A stretch of 64,000 nucleotides of DNA, from positions 16,010,744 to 16,074,743 of the forward strand of contig NC_072456.1 of the NCBI RefSeq assembly GCF_027596085.1, in the 5' to 3' direction. The stretch is from Anoplopoma fimbria (Eukaryota; Chordata; Actinopteri; Perciformes; Anoplopomatidae). Shown piece by piece: positions 25,136 through 39,560 of this stretch. Below the pieces are notes generated by a model. It saw only the letters and a program-made list of their open reading frames with translations, was not told the DNA's origin and did no database searches. The translations under genes and the position numbers were made by a program. Within the stretch, counting starts at the first letter, position 1. Each line of letters begins with the position of its first letter.

Positions 25136-28100
25136 GAAAATGAGAAACAGAGAGTATGACAGCCGGGGAGGATGAGGACAGCTGTGTCTTTTTGATGGCC
25201 CAGGCTAACGTTTGGGTCCTGTCTATCTTGAATGAATACCGTGCATTTTCCTCCTGTGAATTTCTAAATAACTTTCTGTCTTCAACAGCCTCTGGAGAGA
25301 AAGGTAGCCTTCCCCAGGGTTAGGATAAGAGACTGACAGTTGAGGTGTTTTTTGGAAGAAAGGAGAAAAATTAAATGACAAACTCAGTTGGGCTGTTGAA
25401 TCTCAATGATTCTCTTTGGCTGTCTCAAACGTTAGTTCTTGACAGCACTGAGTCCCAGGCAGTCCTTCAGCCTTACTTCACAGGAATGCAGAGCAGAAGG
25501 ACTGATGCAGCTCATCCTTACCTACTCTTGTGGCAATTAAACACCAATACGAGTCTTTTAAGTCGATGCACAAGAGCCAGAAGAATTACCTTCTTTTATC
25601 AACGTGATATTGTTTGGGTTACCCTGCTCACAGTTTCCACAGATGTATCCCAATGCAGCATTTCTTCTGATTGTCTGCAGCACGGGCCAGAGCCCGCATG
25701 ATAAGGATCATGCTCATTGAGACGATTTAATGCAATTTCTCGGGAAATTCTCTCCTTAGATTGATCCCTTTGAACTGGTTAAATTAGCATGGAAACACTA
25801 TTTTCCACTCCATTCCCCCAAATAAATGAATAAATAAATACAACTTGCCCCGTCGGTGGATGATAAAAGCACCATATGGAGGTCTGGAAAAACATCCCAG
25901 GGAAAGAGTGGGAGAGAAACCTCCAAATAAGGACTTAGTGTAATGAAGCTAAGGGAAAATCAGGGTTTCCATTATTCATGATTTGATGACTGATAAACAT
26001 TAAGCAGCATGAACATTACTTGTGTTGTTTTCCTTTTAACATACATTATAATAGTCATTTTTAACAAGAAGAACAAACATCAATGTGTGTGCCCTGTGTT
26101 ATCACACCCAGTAATTCCCTGTAACAGAGGTGGTCTGGGCGTCTTAACAAAATGTCTGCTGGACCACCGCAAGGGCTCTGATTTACGAAGATGTGCTAAT
26201 GTTATTCCCCACCTTCCAGGCTTCTCCTGTGCTGCCCACTTTTATTATTAGATTAGTTCCTTTCTATTCCCTGAAAACATATTGAAGACGGCATCTGGAA
26301 GCTATAGCTGTGGCTACCAAGAGTCTTAAAAACCAGGGCGGGACTGCAGCTGGGGGATATTGTCCCATAAGGGCATTTACGTGGCTTGTAGTACAAGAAG
26401 ATGCCACTGTGGGCAAACTTGAGAACTCAGCGTCTTTTTTTGGGAGAAAGCTTGGCAGAGTTCACCAGATGTGTTCCAATTTTAACATTTTACACATTTG
26501 ATTAATTATTTACCTACCTAATAACGAAAGTAATAGTGAGTAACAATATCAGACCACTTATGTGTAACCTTGCATTGTGCACTTTTCAAGGAGATTACTT
26601 TTGATTTCATTGTAATAGGCACTTCACCTAGGATGTGCTGCTTACATGAGCAGAATCTCTTTGTCAACTTCTGAAATAAAACTTAACATCTTAAGGCAGA
26701 TCATCAGAGCAAAATATCAAAGCTCCTTTTCCTTTTCCTGAGGTCCAACTGTCCTTGCTAACGTTGGTTTGGGAAGCAGCCAGTGTATGAGCAGCAAGAG
26801 ATACATACTACACATACTTTCCCTAAACAAGCTCTTAAAGCCACAATGTAAACACACCATCAACTCAATCCCAAGAGTTATGCTAATTACAGATAAGGCT
26901 GGAGTGGCTCATAGTTAATACCAGGTGGATAAGATGGTTTTATTGGTCCTTAAACAACTTGAATAGCAGTTGAGTAGGCTAAGATGACTAATGAGCATTG
27001 ACGTTGGACAAAATGTATTAGGGGAAGAGTGGAAACAAACATGTACAATATTGCCATGCAGTTTATTAAGTAGCGTACTGGATAATATAATAATATTTTA
27101 GCTGTTTATTTGCTCAGCTTTGCTTCAATAAACTTAACTGTCATTAGTTCCTGAACAGAGGCAACTGCAAAAACACAGCGGTAATGAGGCTGAGAGGAGG
27201 AAAGCCAAAAAGTGAAGTTTTCAGCCCTTTAAAGTTTGAAAGGAACTTGAGTGCAGACTGGAAGAAAAGTGCTCCACCTCGATCAAAGTGGTGAGATAAG
27301 CAAGGCAGATTAATACTTAAGGGAGCAGAGCTTAATACACTACAACCGTGAATAAGTCGATTTCCCGCACACAACAGCCTCTCCAGTATTTTGCTCACTA
27401 ATGGAGTGTTTTCAATGAGTGCAGAAAAAAAGAGCTGAGTTTAGCTTATAGTGTGTTAAATTACCCACACCCTCCTTTTTTCGCCTCTAAACCGACTGCA
27501 TCAAAGATGTCTGAGACTAAGTGCCAGAAAAAGCGCCTTTGCATTGTGCATTGTAGGCAAGGTCTGTTCAGAATTTGCAACTAGACCAAAGAGGATCCAT
27601 AAGATAGTGAAAGTTAGCAGGCTGAATTGCCCAACAGTCACTCAAATGTACATTTCTTTTCATCAGCCATAAACACATTGAACATTGAAACACCATCCCT
27701 TAAAATCTGGTACTTACAGATTACAGCAAGGCAGGAAACCATTGAAAGTCTAGATAAAGTTTGCATGATGTTTAGACCGCAACCATGTCTGTAAATGCTC
27801 TATATGGCCAGTGTGTGTCTGTTCAAATAAAACGAAAAGCAAAAGTCAAGGTCAGTGACTGAACAGTTTGGAATGATAATGAAGACCCTGTAACTGGGAG
27901 ATGGTGCTGGAAAATGCCATCAATGACATATCTTTGAAAATCACCCATGAACGCTCTTTTGGGATCAGAGCATCTGGCTAATTTGCAACACCTCGACATA
28001 TGGCTGACATCGGTTTGATCCTCACAAAGCCACTGGGTCATAACACATTTGTCGTGGGAACATTATCATCCTGGAAGATGCAGATTACTACAGGAATGAA

Positions 28101-28590
28101 AGTCACACACATGAACACATGTACCGAGAACTCCAGCTCTTATTTCCACCTTGTTTGTGTCTTTGTAATATCGCCAAAATCCTGACGTCACCTCCGGGCT
28201 AACCGTGTTGTTTCATAACTCAAAGCAATCTGTCATTGAAAATCCCTGTTATTGGTCCTTGTGAAAAAGTGAAAACCTGGAGTTGAAAGCTTCATCATGG
28301 TGAAAACTTTGGGCGCCCAAAAGAGCCAGTATTGAAAATGAGAGTAAATTAAATATCAACAAGCTTGGACACTCACAGTCATAAGTAGAGTGATCTCTAA
28401 AAATGGTTAAAACAAAAAGCAGCACAAAAAATTCTCAACCCACCATGTTCTGAACAGTAACAATGAAGATCATCTTGTCCTGGGCACAAGCATATAGCTG
28501 GCCTGCTGGTAGTGTTACTACTACTCTCATTGTTACTACCATTACAGCCAGTAGCTAAAGAGTGCTGCAGGAAAGAGTCCTAAAACCAGG
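25136..28590. other. Gene-free unique sequence with a CNE-like block
   Basis: No exon recognised. A 108-codon frame at 25375-25701 plus has no family features. The part at 25690-25810 carries a GATAAGG site, a GGGAAATTCT site and CCCTTTGAAC within about 80 bp and looks like unique regulatory-type DNA. An (AAAT)n-like stretch lies at 25820-25841. Confidence 0.55.
25820..25841 (+). repeat. Imperfect (AAAT)n repeat
   Basis: AAATAAATG followed by AATAAATAAATA: tetranucleotide units with one interruption. Confidence 0.88.
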
Positions 28591-28599
28591 AAATAAGTT

Positions 28600-29180
28600 A
28601 ACATTTTTGCACTTCCTGTTCCTTTGTCTTAAAATTAATTTATGGGTTTTTGGTTAGATGCCTTAAATAAGGTCTGTGGTTAACACAAGTTTAAGATATT
28701 TTAACACTTGTTAGATGATATAAAATATGTCAGATATCCCTCTTGTAAATTTAATTTTTTTAAAGTTCTTAAGTGTTTTAAAAAAGGCAGTTGCTCAAAA
28801 GTGGCTAAACAAGACTACAACACTTTATTACAGCCCCCTTATGTATACTTGCGCTCATGGCAATTGTGGTGTAGTTCCTCCATATAGGTAACGCTTTTTA
28901 CTTCTGCAGATTGCGTTCATGCTTAAAAAATCATAAAAGTGGTATTTATTTTGTCAAAGTTATCCAATAATCCAAAATCCAATGGAAAAATCCCATTGGC
29001 TTTCCGTTGAGGGAACCAATGCAATGCAACATCCGGGGTTGGCCTCCAATAATAATAAAATAATATCCCTGCACCACTCTATTGCTTCTCTAACTAATAG
29101 TGTTGCGTACTGCATGACATATTCCCTACGTCCTTCAGGCCTATATTATTGTATTTCTTTATAATTTATTTGTCTATTCT
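28600..29180. repeat. Suspected percomorph dispersed repeat
   Basis: The text from AAATTAATTTATGGGTTTTT (about 28632) through the TTAACACAAGTTTAAGATAT phrase to the GCACCACTCTATTGC phrase (about 29070) reads like an interspersed repeat I have met in other percomorph sequences. A CCAATGG-aaaaatc-CCATTGG inverted repeat sits at 28979-28999. I could not find terminal repeats or a target duplication, so boundaries are rough and the family is unassigned. Confidence 0.4.
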
Positions 29181-31500
29181 GTTTTTCACCTTATATGACA
29201 AAAAGTTTACCAGAGAACCAGTTTAAGAAAGTTCGTCATGTCTTGTCTGTCATATCTCAGCCTCCTCTTTAAAAATAAATAATAAATAAATTCTTTCGCC
29301 CCCTCCTTTCTCTCTTATCCTCTGTTGTCCCATTATTTCACACTGCAAATTAATGTGTAACACAAGAAAATAAGCGTTCATTGATGTGTCGCTCCAGACA
29401 AATACTTTGAACACTAAATGGGCGATTTGGTTCTGAAGGAGCATCATTAAAGGCTTGTTTGTTGATATTGTGTGCATTCTACTTGGTTTTAACCAGTTCA
29501 CTGAAAAACAAACAACCAGAGAAGTCTTAAAAATGAAATGGATTTGCATAAAAAAGTGAATGATGTGGCAGCTGCATAGAAACAAACACTTGGAAAGGCC
29601 ACTCTTTTTTAAAGATGATATATACTGCTCTTGCCATGTGTGAGAGCAATGAAAGCTGTGCATGACATGAATAGAAACAAAAGCATGCAAGTATTACTTA
29701 ATTTTAATTAGAATGTCTATATAGCCACAATTCTTAACATTTTCAACAATAGCGGCAAGTAGTTAAAAATTCCAGTTTTGTGTTTCCTTTGATTGATTGC
29801 AGTGTTTGAAGTCAACATTGAAAGCAGGCAAAATTTAATTACACAGGTTTTCATTAAAACAAAATAAGACTAAATACATGTTTGATACACTTGCTAGGAG
29901 GAACAATTCCCAGTGTGTTTTTGGAATTAGAAATAGCATGACAGCTAATCATTGGCTTTCCTTTGTAATTCCCTCTTGAATGGTAATTGTGTTGTAAAAA
30001 AAAAAAAAAAAAAGGATACTGGGTTTCCTCCAATTGCATGGTTTGCATCACCGGTGTGTGCTGAGCCAAATGGACTGTGGGATTGATGGTCAGGAAATGA
30101 ACACACATGCTGAAATCAACCGGCCATTCACCGCTCTCCCACGATTAAAGCTATTCAGTTTCTCTTTTGGAGCGGCGCCTGACAAGTGCTGAGGACTGTC
30201 TGCCTGTGCATGTTGAGCTACTGCAGACTGTATGTATGTTTGTGTGTTAGGTGTGTGTGGAACCACATATGTGCACAACTCTCCATAAGAACATGAGTGG
30301 GCTTGTTACATGGCCATACTGGCTCTGTGCGGCTGAGCAGCCCTCATACTCCACTGGGGTGCCCTTGAGTGTTAATGGTCTCCTGCTGGCTGCTGGGCAT
30401 CCTGTGATTAGCTCCGCACACAGGATGATGAGGTGTGACTGCTAATCCAGTGACACAGACAGCTGCAGCCCAGCTGATAGGCCATGGCTGACCACCCCTT
30501 ACCACATTGTTTGCATGTGTGTATGATATTTGCATGAGGAACAGCGCACATACTGTACATGTATGACTGCTGCTTGTTTGAGTGGAGACTGTGTGTCCAA
30601 AACCACAATTTGCAGCTTCTCTGCTTTCAGTGCATACAGTAGCGAGACTATCCTACCAAAGGCATGCAGGCATCAGATCAGAGAACACTGATATGGATCA
30701 TTTGTACAGCAATTGCATTCGATGTGTTGTGTCTTCCATTCTTGGAGGACTTGTTGAAAGAAGCTTACACAGACAAATCAAAAAACTCTTTACTGGCTGA
30801 TAGAATTAAGATGAATGTGAAAGACTAGATATAAGCAAGGACTAAGTTATTATGAAGTCCTGCACTTATTCCACTGATGTGTAATCCTGGGTCATCAGCC
30901 AGGTTATCTCGATCATTGATGTCACTGTTCAGTTATAATTTTGCATTCTAAAGAGAGCAAAGTTTTTAAAGAAGTAACGTTTTTTTGGAAAGGTTTGCTT
31001 TTCCTAAGCAGTGTCCAGCGCTATAATCCATCCACAGTTGTGTGTATTGCCACTGGGAACTGTCCAGTACAACCATAGCTCTTTCCCTGCTCCATCCGAC
31101 CAGATATTATATTTGAAACCTTGATACAAGGAATGTTGGAAATACTTCGGCCACAAACCTGCTATTCTAAGTAATAAAAACCTACTACAAAGAACAAATT
31201 AGTCAGCAGGACTGAGATCTTTTACTCCCAAAAAGTGTCATCTTATTCAACATCAGCATCTACACTCTCCTTTAATAAATAGGTCTGGAGCAGATCTGAG
31301 CAATATATGAAACATGTACAGGAAAGCATTGACAGAGCTCTGAAGTCTTGAGTTACTTCGTGGTCAAGCTGTAAGGTCGCTGCAGGCCTGGGAGCCATTG
31401 TTGTTTTATTTTTGTTGGAACGGCAGCCATGGCTGGGGCTTTAATAACATTAACGCAGTAAGGGTAGCGCATCGTTACAGGGGTAGAAGACTGGAGAGAG
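29181..31500. other. Gene-free unique sequence with poly-A run and CNE-like block
   Basis: The 146-codon minus-strand frame at 29250-29690 has no recognisable domain. An 18-base A run lies at 29996-30013. The segment 30100-30500 is GC-richer than its surroundings and carries a CTAATCC site and several CAGCTG-type sites. No promoter or transcript feature can be supported. Confidence 0.55.
29996..30013 (+). repeat. A18 homopolymer
   Basis: Eighteen consecutive A bases. It could be the tail of an old retroposon on the plus strand, but the upstream 200 bases show no SINE or LINE features I recognise. Confidence 0.9.
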
Positions 31501-31562
31501 GGGTGGGCGGGTCGGGGTCTCGAACCTGCCTCAGGAAACAGAGTCTAACCTTCTGACCACAA
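31498..31562 (-). mobile_element. tRNA-derived SINE head, degraded
   Basis: On the minus strand the segment reads GTGGTCAGAAGGTTAG (A-box side, about 31545-31560), then a CTGTTTCCTGAGGCA stretch, then GGTTCGAGACC (B-box, 31516-31526) and CCCGACCCGCCC. This follows the layout of a common fish SINE head, which from memory reads GTGGTGCAGTGGTTAG, then CTGTTGCCTC, then GGTTCGAATCC. About 10 bases between the boxes appear deleted. The usual SINE body downstream is not recognisable, so only the promoter-bearing head remains. It cannot fold as a functional tRNA. Confidence 0.5.
31501..31517 (+). other. G-quadruplex-forming motif inside the SINE relic
   Basis: GGGTGGGCGGGTCGGGG: four G runs with loops of 1, 1 and 2 bases, a compact canonical motif. 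It overlaps the segment after the B box of the minus-strand SINE relic. Confidence 0.85.
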
Positions 31563-32320
31563 TTTTTAACTCGACTCTAACTGTACATTCTCTTCATCTC
31601 GACCCCTCCGTTCACATCTCTTTCTGTTCCTTCCTTTCCCGCATCTTCCCTCCTTCCTCAGTTTCCTCTTTCACTCACCCATGAGACCTAGTGGTGATTT
31701 TTAGACAGAGAAGCGGACTTCGAGGTCTGTTTACCGGCAAGATCTCAGGAAGTCAACATCAGATAAGCAGATTCCTTGGATACACAAGACGAGCAGATAC
31801 ATTTCCAGTAAGACGGCTCCATGAAGGATACGGCATAAACTGTATTACCCAGGGAAGGATGTGAGTTGAGAGTTCAAGGGAAATGAATGTACATGAGTTT
31901 GGGTGTGTGTGCTGTCGGAAATTCAGCACCATTTCCAAGATGACTACATTTTTGGAAATTCATCACCTTTCCAAAGCCAAGTTGCCATGAACAAAAACGT
32001 ACCTTCTTGCCTCAGAGCATTACATTTTGGCTTTTTGTTCCAGATTTCCTAATTGTCCCTTTACTCTTTTGATCATGACACCAGCTTTTGGCCCAATTCT
32101 CAACTGGCCCTGGTCACCAGCTCCCCTCTCCATTCTTCTTTACGCTGCAATGCACAAACACAATAGAATGTCCTCTAAATGGATAGCAGGTGTTTCCTTA
32201 CAGTATAGCTCTCAACCTTTCAAACTCTACTGTAAAGACAGCAAGGGAAAAGCCTGGCAGAAAAAAGTGTGCTGTGACTTGTCACAGCCTACGTTTACCT
32301 TCCAAGTTGTGTCTTCAACA
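31563..32320. other. Gene-free unique sequence
   Basis: A pyrimidine-rich stretch at 31600-31680 precedes plain sequence. A 100-codon frame at 32027-32329 plus shows no family features and runs into the fold-back element. Confidence 0.6.
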
Positions 32321-32625
32321 AACAAATAGTTTGACATGTTGGGAAATACACGTATTCACTTTCTGGCGGAGAGAAGTTTGTACGGTGAATATGAATTTAT
32401 GCCCAGCAGCTGGTTAGCTTAGCTTATCGTAAATAATTCAAATAGGAGAACACAGCTGTAAAAACTATAAAAACTAACATAACATTTGTCGTTTTACAGG
32501 GGTTATACACAAGATTAATTATTTGCTCTGTGCAGTTGCCAGGCAACCAGCAAAGGTTTCAGGAAGTTTCTAGTTATCCTGCTAACTGCCAGAAAGTGCA
32601 TTTCCCAAAATGTTTAACTATTTCG
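32321..32625. mobile_element. Fold-back element, copy 1 (TTAA-ended family)
   Basis: The left arm reads ATAGTTTGACATGTTGGGAA, then ACACGTATTCACTTTCTGGC. The right arm, reversed, gives AACATTTTGGGAAATGCACT then TTCTGGC, so the two ends are inverted repeats of about 35 bp with gaps. Inside are GGTTAGCTTAGCTTA (about 32411) and a TTGCCAGGCAACCAG palindrome (about 32536). I know this layout as a very common percomorph repeat. TTAA follows the right end (32626-32629); the left counterpart is mutated. No coding capacity. Confidence 0.72.
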
Positions 32626-32629
32626 TTAA

Positions 32630-34824
<2,195 letters not shown>

Positions 34825-36199
34825 GCATCATGAAACCTTCTGTTTGGCACGCTCAGCAGCATACCTGTAAAATATACTATTACACGCATGGACATGAATA
34901 AAAATCAAAGAGAAAAATCAACAGGAAACATTAAATTAATGTTGAATTTCCACGACTTATTAGCTTTCCAGACGTTTTGTTTTCACACAGGGAAAAGTCT
35001 CTCTTTTCGTACCATGTAACAGCATCAAAGTGACTCATGTGCTATTTGCTACAACAGCAGTGATGTGAATGTGTTTGCAGAGCAGCTAATATAGTCTAAA
35101 GTTTTTTAATGTCAGTGATTTTCTTTACTGGTTTTGACTGCAGTAGCATTGTGTGGAAAGACAGATGAAAAAATCAACAATTTCCTTAAAGTCATGCTGT
35201 CTTATGGTTAGAAGCTATGTGCAAAACATTGACATTGGAGGGCAAATGCACACAGAAAGTGTCTGAATCCCAGGGAGTGTGAGCTATGTTAAACCATGGA
35301 CAGTGTTTATCTGCTGTCGTCAGGCGCAAAGCCTGCAGTATGTCTATATTTGCTAAGCTCTCGCTATGTGTGTACCTTTACCATGCTGTCTGTGTGTGTT
35401 TCGTATATACTGAGGTTTTTGAGGTGAGATCGGCATTTCGATAAAGGATTTCGAAACTCAAAGGTCCAGCCTTGGCTGAGAGAATCCTGTTAGCCATTTC
35501 CTGAATAACAAGTTTTATTTCAAAATATTATCCCGAATATAGGACTGTAGATTGATTGGTATCAGGAAAACACACATTTTCTTATGTCCCGATAGGGCTC
35601 TTATTTCTGATGTTTGAGTTGAGTATGCGTCTCTATCACCTTTGCAGCTATTTTGCGGTCAAAGCTTAGGTTGCAATTTTTCCAATTGCATGTCTTTTCC
35701 CAAGTAAAATCCTTATAAATCGAATAAAGAACTTTGAAAAAAAAGATTGGAACCGCCTTGAAGGAATGGAAAAGAATAAGTACTGATTACTAAATATGAT
35801 TGATTTAATTATGTATTTTTTAAATGGACGAACAATTTTGCTTTTGGATTCTTACAGATTTTTCTGACCAGCACAATACATCATTTATTCATAATATACA
35901 ATGTTCAGAAAAGTGATCCCAGGTTTGGCTGACCCTTCTCTTCCACAACATTAAACATATGTGCTTGAGACTCTCCCACCATTCGAAACCTTCCACAGCT
36001 CACTAAAAACTCAAAATGTGGTCCTGAGGCAGTTATCAGAGTTCCCAGAGCAGATATTTAATTCTTGCAGAGAAACCCAAGTTAAGTTCCCCTCTCTGGA
36101 GTGCAGTGTCTCAGAACGTGTTTACAGACACTGTTCCCCTGATGGCCAACGTGCTAACTTTTACCCCATGCAACAAGGTCCTGGTTTCCATCAAAACTG

Positions 36200-36219
36200 A
36201 GCCTGTCCAGAGACAGGCT
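36200..36219. repeat. Perfect 8-bp inverted repeat
   Basis: AGCCTGTC, a four-base loop CAGA, then GACAGGCT. The tight loop makes a stable small hairpin, but the length is within chance expectation. Confidence 0.9.
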
Positions 36220-36439
36220 TGGATCAAGCTTTTTCAGAATATGAGGGCAGCCAAGGATAAAAACGCCTAAGGTGGTTTGGTGTGGAAGTATATGGATATG
36301 CGTACACAGAGCCCCTGCAGAGGGCAGGAGCTAAGCGATTCATTGCGTGTCTTGGTATGAAATGCTATAAAGACAGGTGGGCGGATAAATCTCTCCTCCA
36401 CTAATGGAAGACCACAGAAGCGCTGAATGTCTTGTTCGT

Positions 36440-36466
36440 GGGGTGGGAGTTGGTCGGGTAGGGGGG
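36440..36466 (+). other. Loose G-quadruplex-like motif
   Basis: G runs of 4, 3, 3 and 6 with loops of 1, 8 and 2 bases. The eight-base loop is just outside the usual seven-base limit, so this is weaker than the motifs at 20615 and 31501. Confidence 0.5.
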
Positions 36467-37191
36467 CTGGAGCGGATGAGTGTGTCGGAGGGAATGCGTC
36501 CCAGGGATTAGATGGACCCTGAAGTCTCTTTAGGAGGCTGAATAAGGCCCAAACCAAATAAAGACTTCAACATTAGTTATATGTCAGAGCTTCTGGTTTT
36601 CCCGCTTTAACTTCCACTGTGATACTAAAGCTACAGTGCATAGGTAGGAGTGGAGCATTTTCCTCAAGGACACTTTTCTGGAGGCTGCTAAATCTTTACA
36701 TTTTTTAATTACAGTTAACTACAAGAATCCTGAATAATCAGCAAATTAAGGTAAAGTAGTTAAGACATAGTATTGTAGAGCTGTATTTTCATTATATAAT
36801 CATGGGTATGTTGGTGTTTTATGTATTCATAAGTCTCCCTGATGTTATACACACACACTGTTTTTTTTTACTCCTCTGTGGTCATCAAAGAGGTTAACTA
36901 ATCACGTCTGTTTCTACTATGCACAGTATTCTTATATCCGTCGCCCTGTCAAAAACCTGCATATTCTCTGCAAGAAACTCAGAAAGACACGAGTCCACCA
37001 GAGGGAAGGCCTTTGAAATGAATGCTTTGGTTGTGTCTTCTGTAAGACAGCTTGCATAAATAACCACACACAGATCCTCATGAATGCATAAGACACCAGA
37101 TACCTCGGCTGAGCCACTAATGGGCCTTGTAGTGTATTCTGGCCCTCCAAATTTTAACTGGTTTCTGTCCTGTGATTCCCTAACAGTGATT

Positions 37192-37209
37192 GTGAAATAT
37201 GTGAAATAT
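37192..37209 (+). repeat. Tandem duplication of a 9-mer
   Basis: GTGAAATAT occurs twice in direct succession. A simple small duplication. Confidence 0.95.
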
Positions 37210-39239
37210 GTTCTCCTGCTCCAAAGGATGACACCTAGCCATTCGTTATTTTTACAGCCCTCATTTAGCTTTTCAACCGTTGTTCTGGTAAGTAACACTG
37301 CTGTCATATTTAAACCCTCCCTGAGTTTGTCAAGCCCTTGCGGGGGCAAAATCCTGGGAGGATTGCATTTCGATTTTATGGAGTAAAGTTAAGGCTCACA
37401 AAGTGAACCTGATTTAAGTTCCACTCTTTGACCTACTTTAAAGAAACCTAACCTTGGACTTTTAGTAGAAAACCATGCTTTATTGTTTGTTCGTGGAATA
37501 TCTTAATAGATATTCCTGGTGCCGCTTTTCCTTAAACTACGCACTGAAAAAACGTAAATGTGACAAAAAGTGGTCACTGTGTATTTCATTTTATTGTCAT
37601 GAGGGATTGCATGATTTAATCTTGAGTAATGTAAGATATGCTAAGTATCTACAATAATTGTGGACATTACTGCCGTGCCTATCGCTGTGCCTCAATTCTG
37701 AAGATGGTTCTCTTCATTCCCTTGCTTTCCGTTAAAAGACAGTCTTCTGGGTTAACCACTGTGTGCCACTTGTGTTATTTCACTCAGCAACCACAATGCA
37801 ATGGTGGATTTTCATAAGCGGGTGTGACACATGCAATGCCCGTGATGCTTGGTTGCTATCAAACAATCAAATACAGACAGGTCTTTCAGGTTGTGTTTTC
37901 TCTCTTTATTGACTGACTCTTTTGTTGCTTTACTATTCCTTGGCCTCCAAGCAAAATACAGCACTGAATTATTATCTTCAATATTGGTTTCACAGTTCTC
38001 TCCACTGCTAACAGGAAACCATGATTTTACCTACATGGTCAATTGCTTTTCTCTCCCCGAATGTGAAGTAATAATTCACATTGTTGCAGTTGTTACCCTC
38101 TTTCAATTTGCCTCTGTTTCTGTTTCCTTGGAGTTTTGTAGAGAGGCTGGCACTGCGGGGAGTCACTTTAGCATCCTCTGTGATCATTTCCTTCAGTGAA
38201 AATAGCAGTGTTGTGTGACGTGTTAATTGGCCACTAGTCCAGGGTCACTCTGCAGGCATCTAAATGCTTGCACACTGTGAGACCGCTGTATATGGGAAAA
38301 CAAATGAAAGGGTAGAGGGGCTTTGCACAGCCTGTTGACCTCAAGGAAGCCAAGGGAGATGAGGTCATTCTTGCCTGATTTCCAAATAAAACAGAGGACA
38401 ACAGCCGAGAGAGCAATGATCCATTCGGTCTCACTTAACCACCCACCAGTGTGTCAAATTCACATGAGGACAAGCATATGCTGTCGGTTAACTTCTTAAG
38501 GAGTGATGAAAACGTCTGAGATTGAGAGTCTTGCTAAGTGATGAACCAGTGATCAGAGGAGAATTTTCATCACTCGCCAATTTTACAAATTTCTTCTCAA
38601 AGACCCAAAAAATAATTTTCATCTCATGAGGTTTTACAGAATGCTTCTAAATTATACTTTTCTGGAAAGTTAAACTAAAGCAGACAGAAGGAAGGCAATG
38701 CAGCTTACAAACCACCGACTGGGTCCGATCTCACAGACACCATAAAAATTTAAATCGCAGATGATGAAATTGTTCTTTTGGGGATAAAAAGGAAGGATCA
38801 AAATACACCAAGACCGAGCGCTGTGTTTTGTCAAAGTTCTCAATTTGTAATAACTTGTGGCAAGCACCACACAAATCCCGGAGATACCACAAAGATGAGA
38901 TGTCCCTTGAGAGTCAGGCTCCTTTCCAGATAAAACATCTCTAAATAAAGGAATGCTGCCCCACACCTGAACATCAGAGGGAAACAGCATGTGTTTCCAT
39001 TACAGAAATGCTCCCCAAGACTGTCATTTGTGAAGCTGCACGTGTGCCTCATTCCAATACAAACCCCTACCATATGGGAGCAGTTAGTTCCATCCCTAAG
39101 CATTGATTACTACTACTGTCGGAGTATCAATAGACAAAAGACCTTCTCTCCTGTGACATCCACTTGTTAAGTTATGTACTTTAAATTTACCCAACTATAA
39201 GATCCTTTAAACTTAAGTTCAACATTGTGAAACCTTTAA

Positions 39240-39560
39240 AACCAAGGTGCATTATACGAGATTAGGAGCCTCTCAATTGCCTCTCAACTGTTCTCAACAT
39301 GGCGACGGTTGAGTCGGCAGTTGGCTGCTGACAGCGCTTACAGCATTAACATTGCAATCTACGGCAAAAGTGCTGGCAGACCTAACAGTGTTTACCTAAG
39401 AGGGAACATGAGGTTGCTACGCGATGACGGAATCGGTTCAAGACAACATTATAACATGTAGCTGCCTTATGAGAGCTGTGCAGAGCAGTGGCCATAAGCT
39501 GGCCTGTGGGGAACATGTACATGCAGAAACATGCACTAAAAGTATGTGCAAGCTCGGATA
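39240..39560. repeat. Suspected dispersed-repeat relic
   Basis: The run containing CAACATGGCGACGGTTGAGT, then GGCAGTTGGCTGCTGACAGC and AGTGTTTACCTAAGAGGGAA, is richer in CpG than its neighbours and reads like an interspersed sequence I recall from fish genomic and transcript data. I cannot place its ends or name the family. Confidence 0.35.

Noticed and set aside
29250..29690. 146-codon minus-strand frame
   Set aside because: No recognisable domain or motif, ends in AT-rich low-information sequence; length is near what chance gives.
31498..31562. Functional tRNA gene on the minus strand
   Set aside because: A-box to B-box spacing is about 10 bases too short and no acceptor stem can be drawn; a SINE relic fits better.
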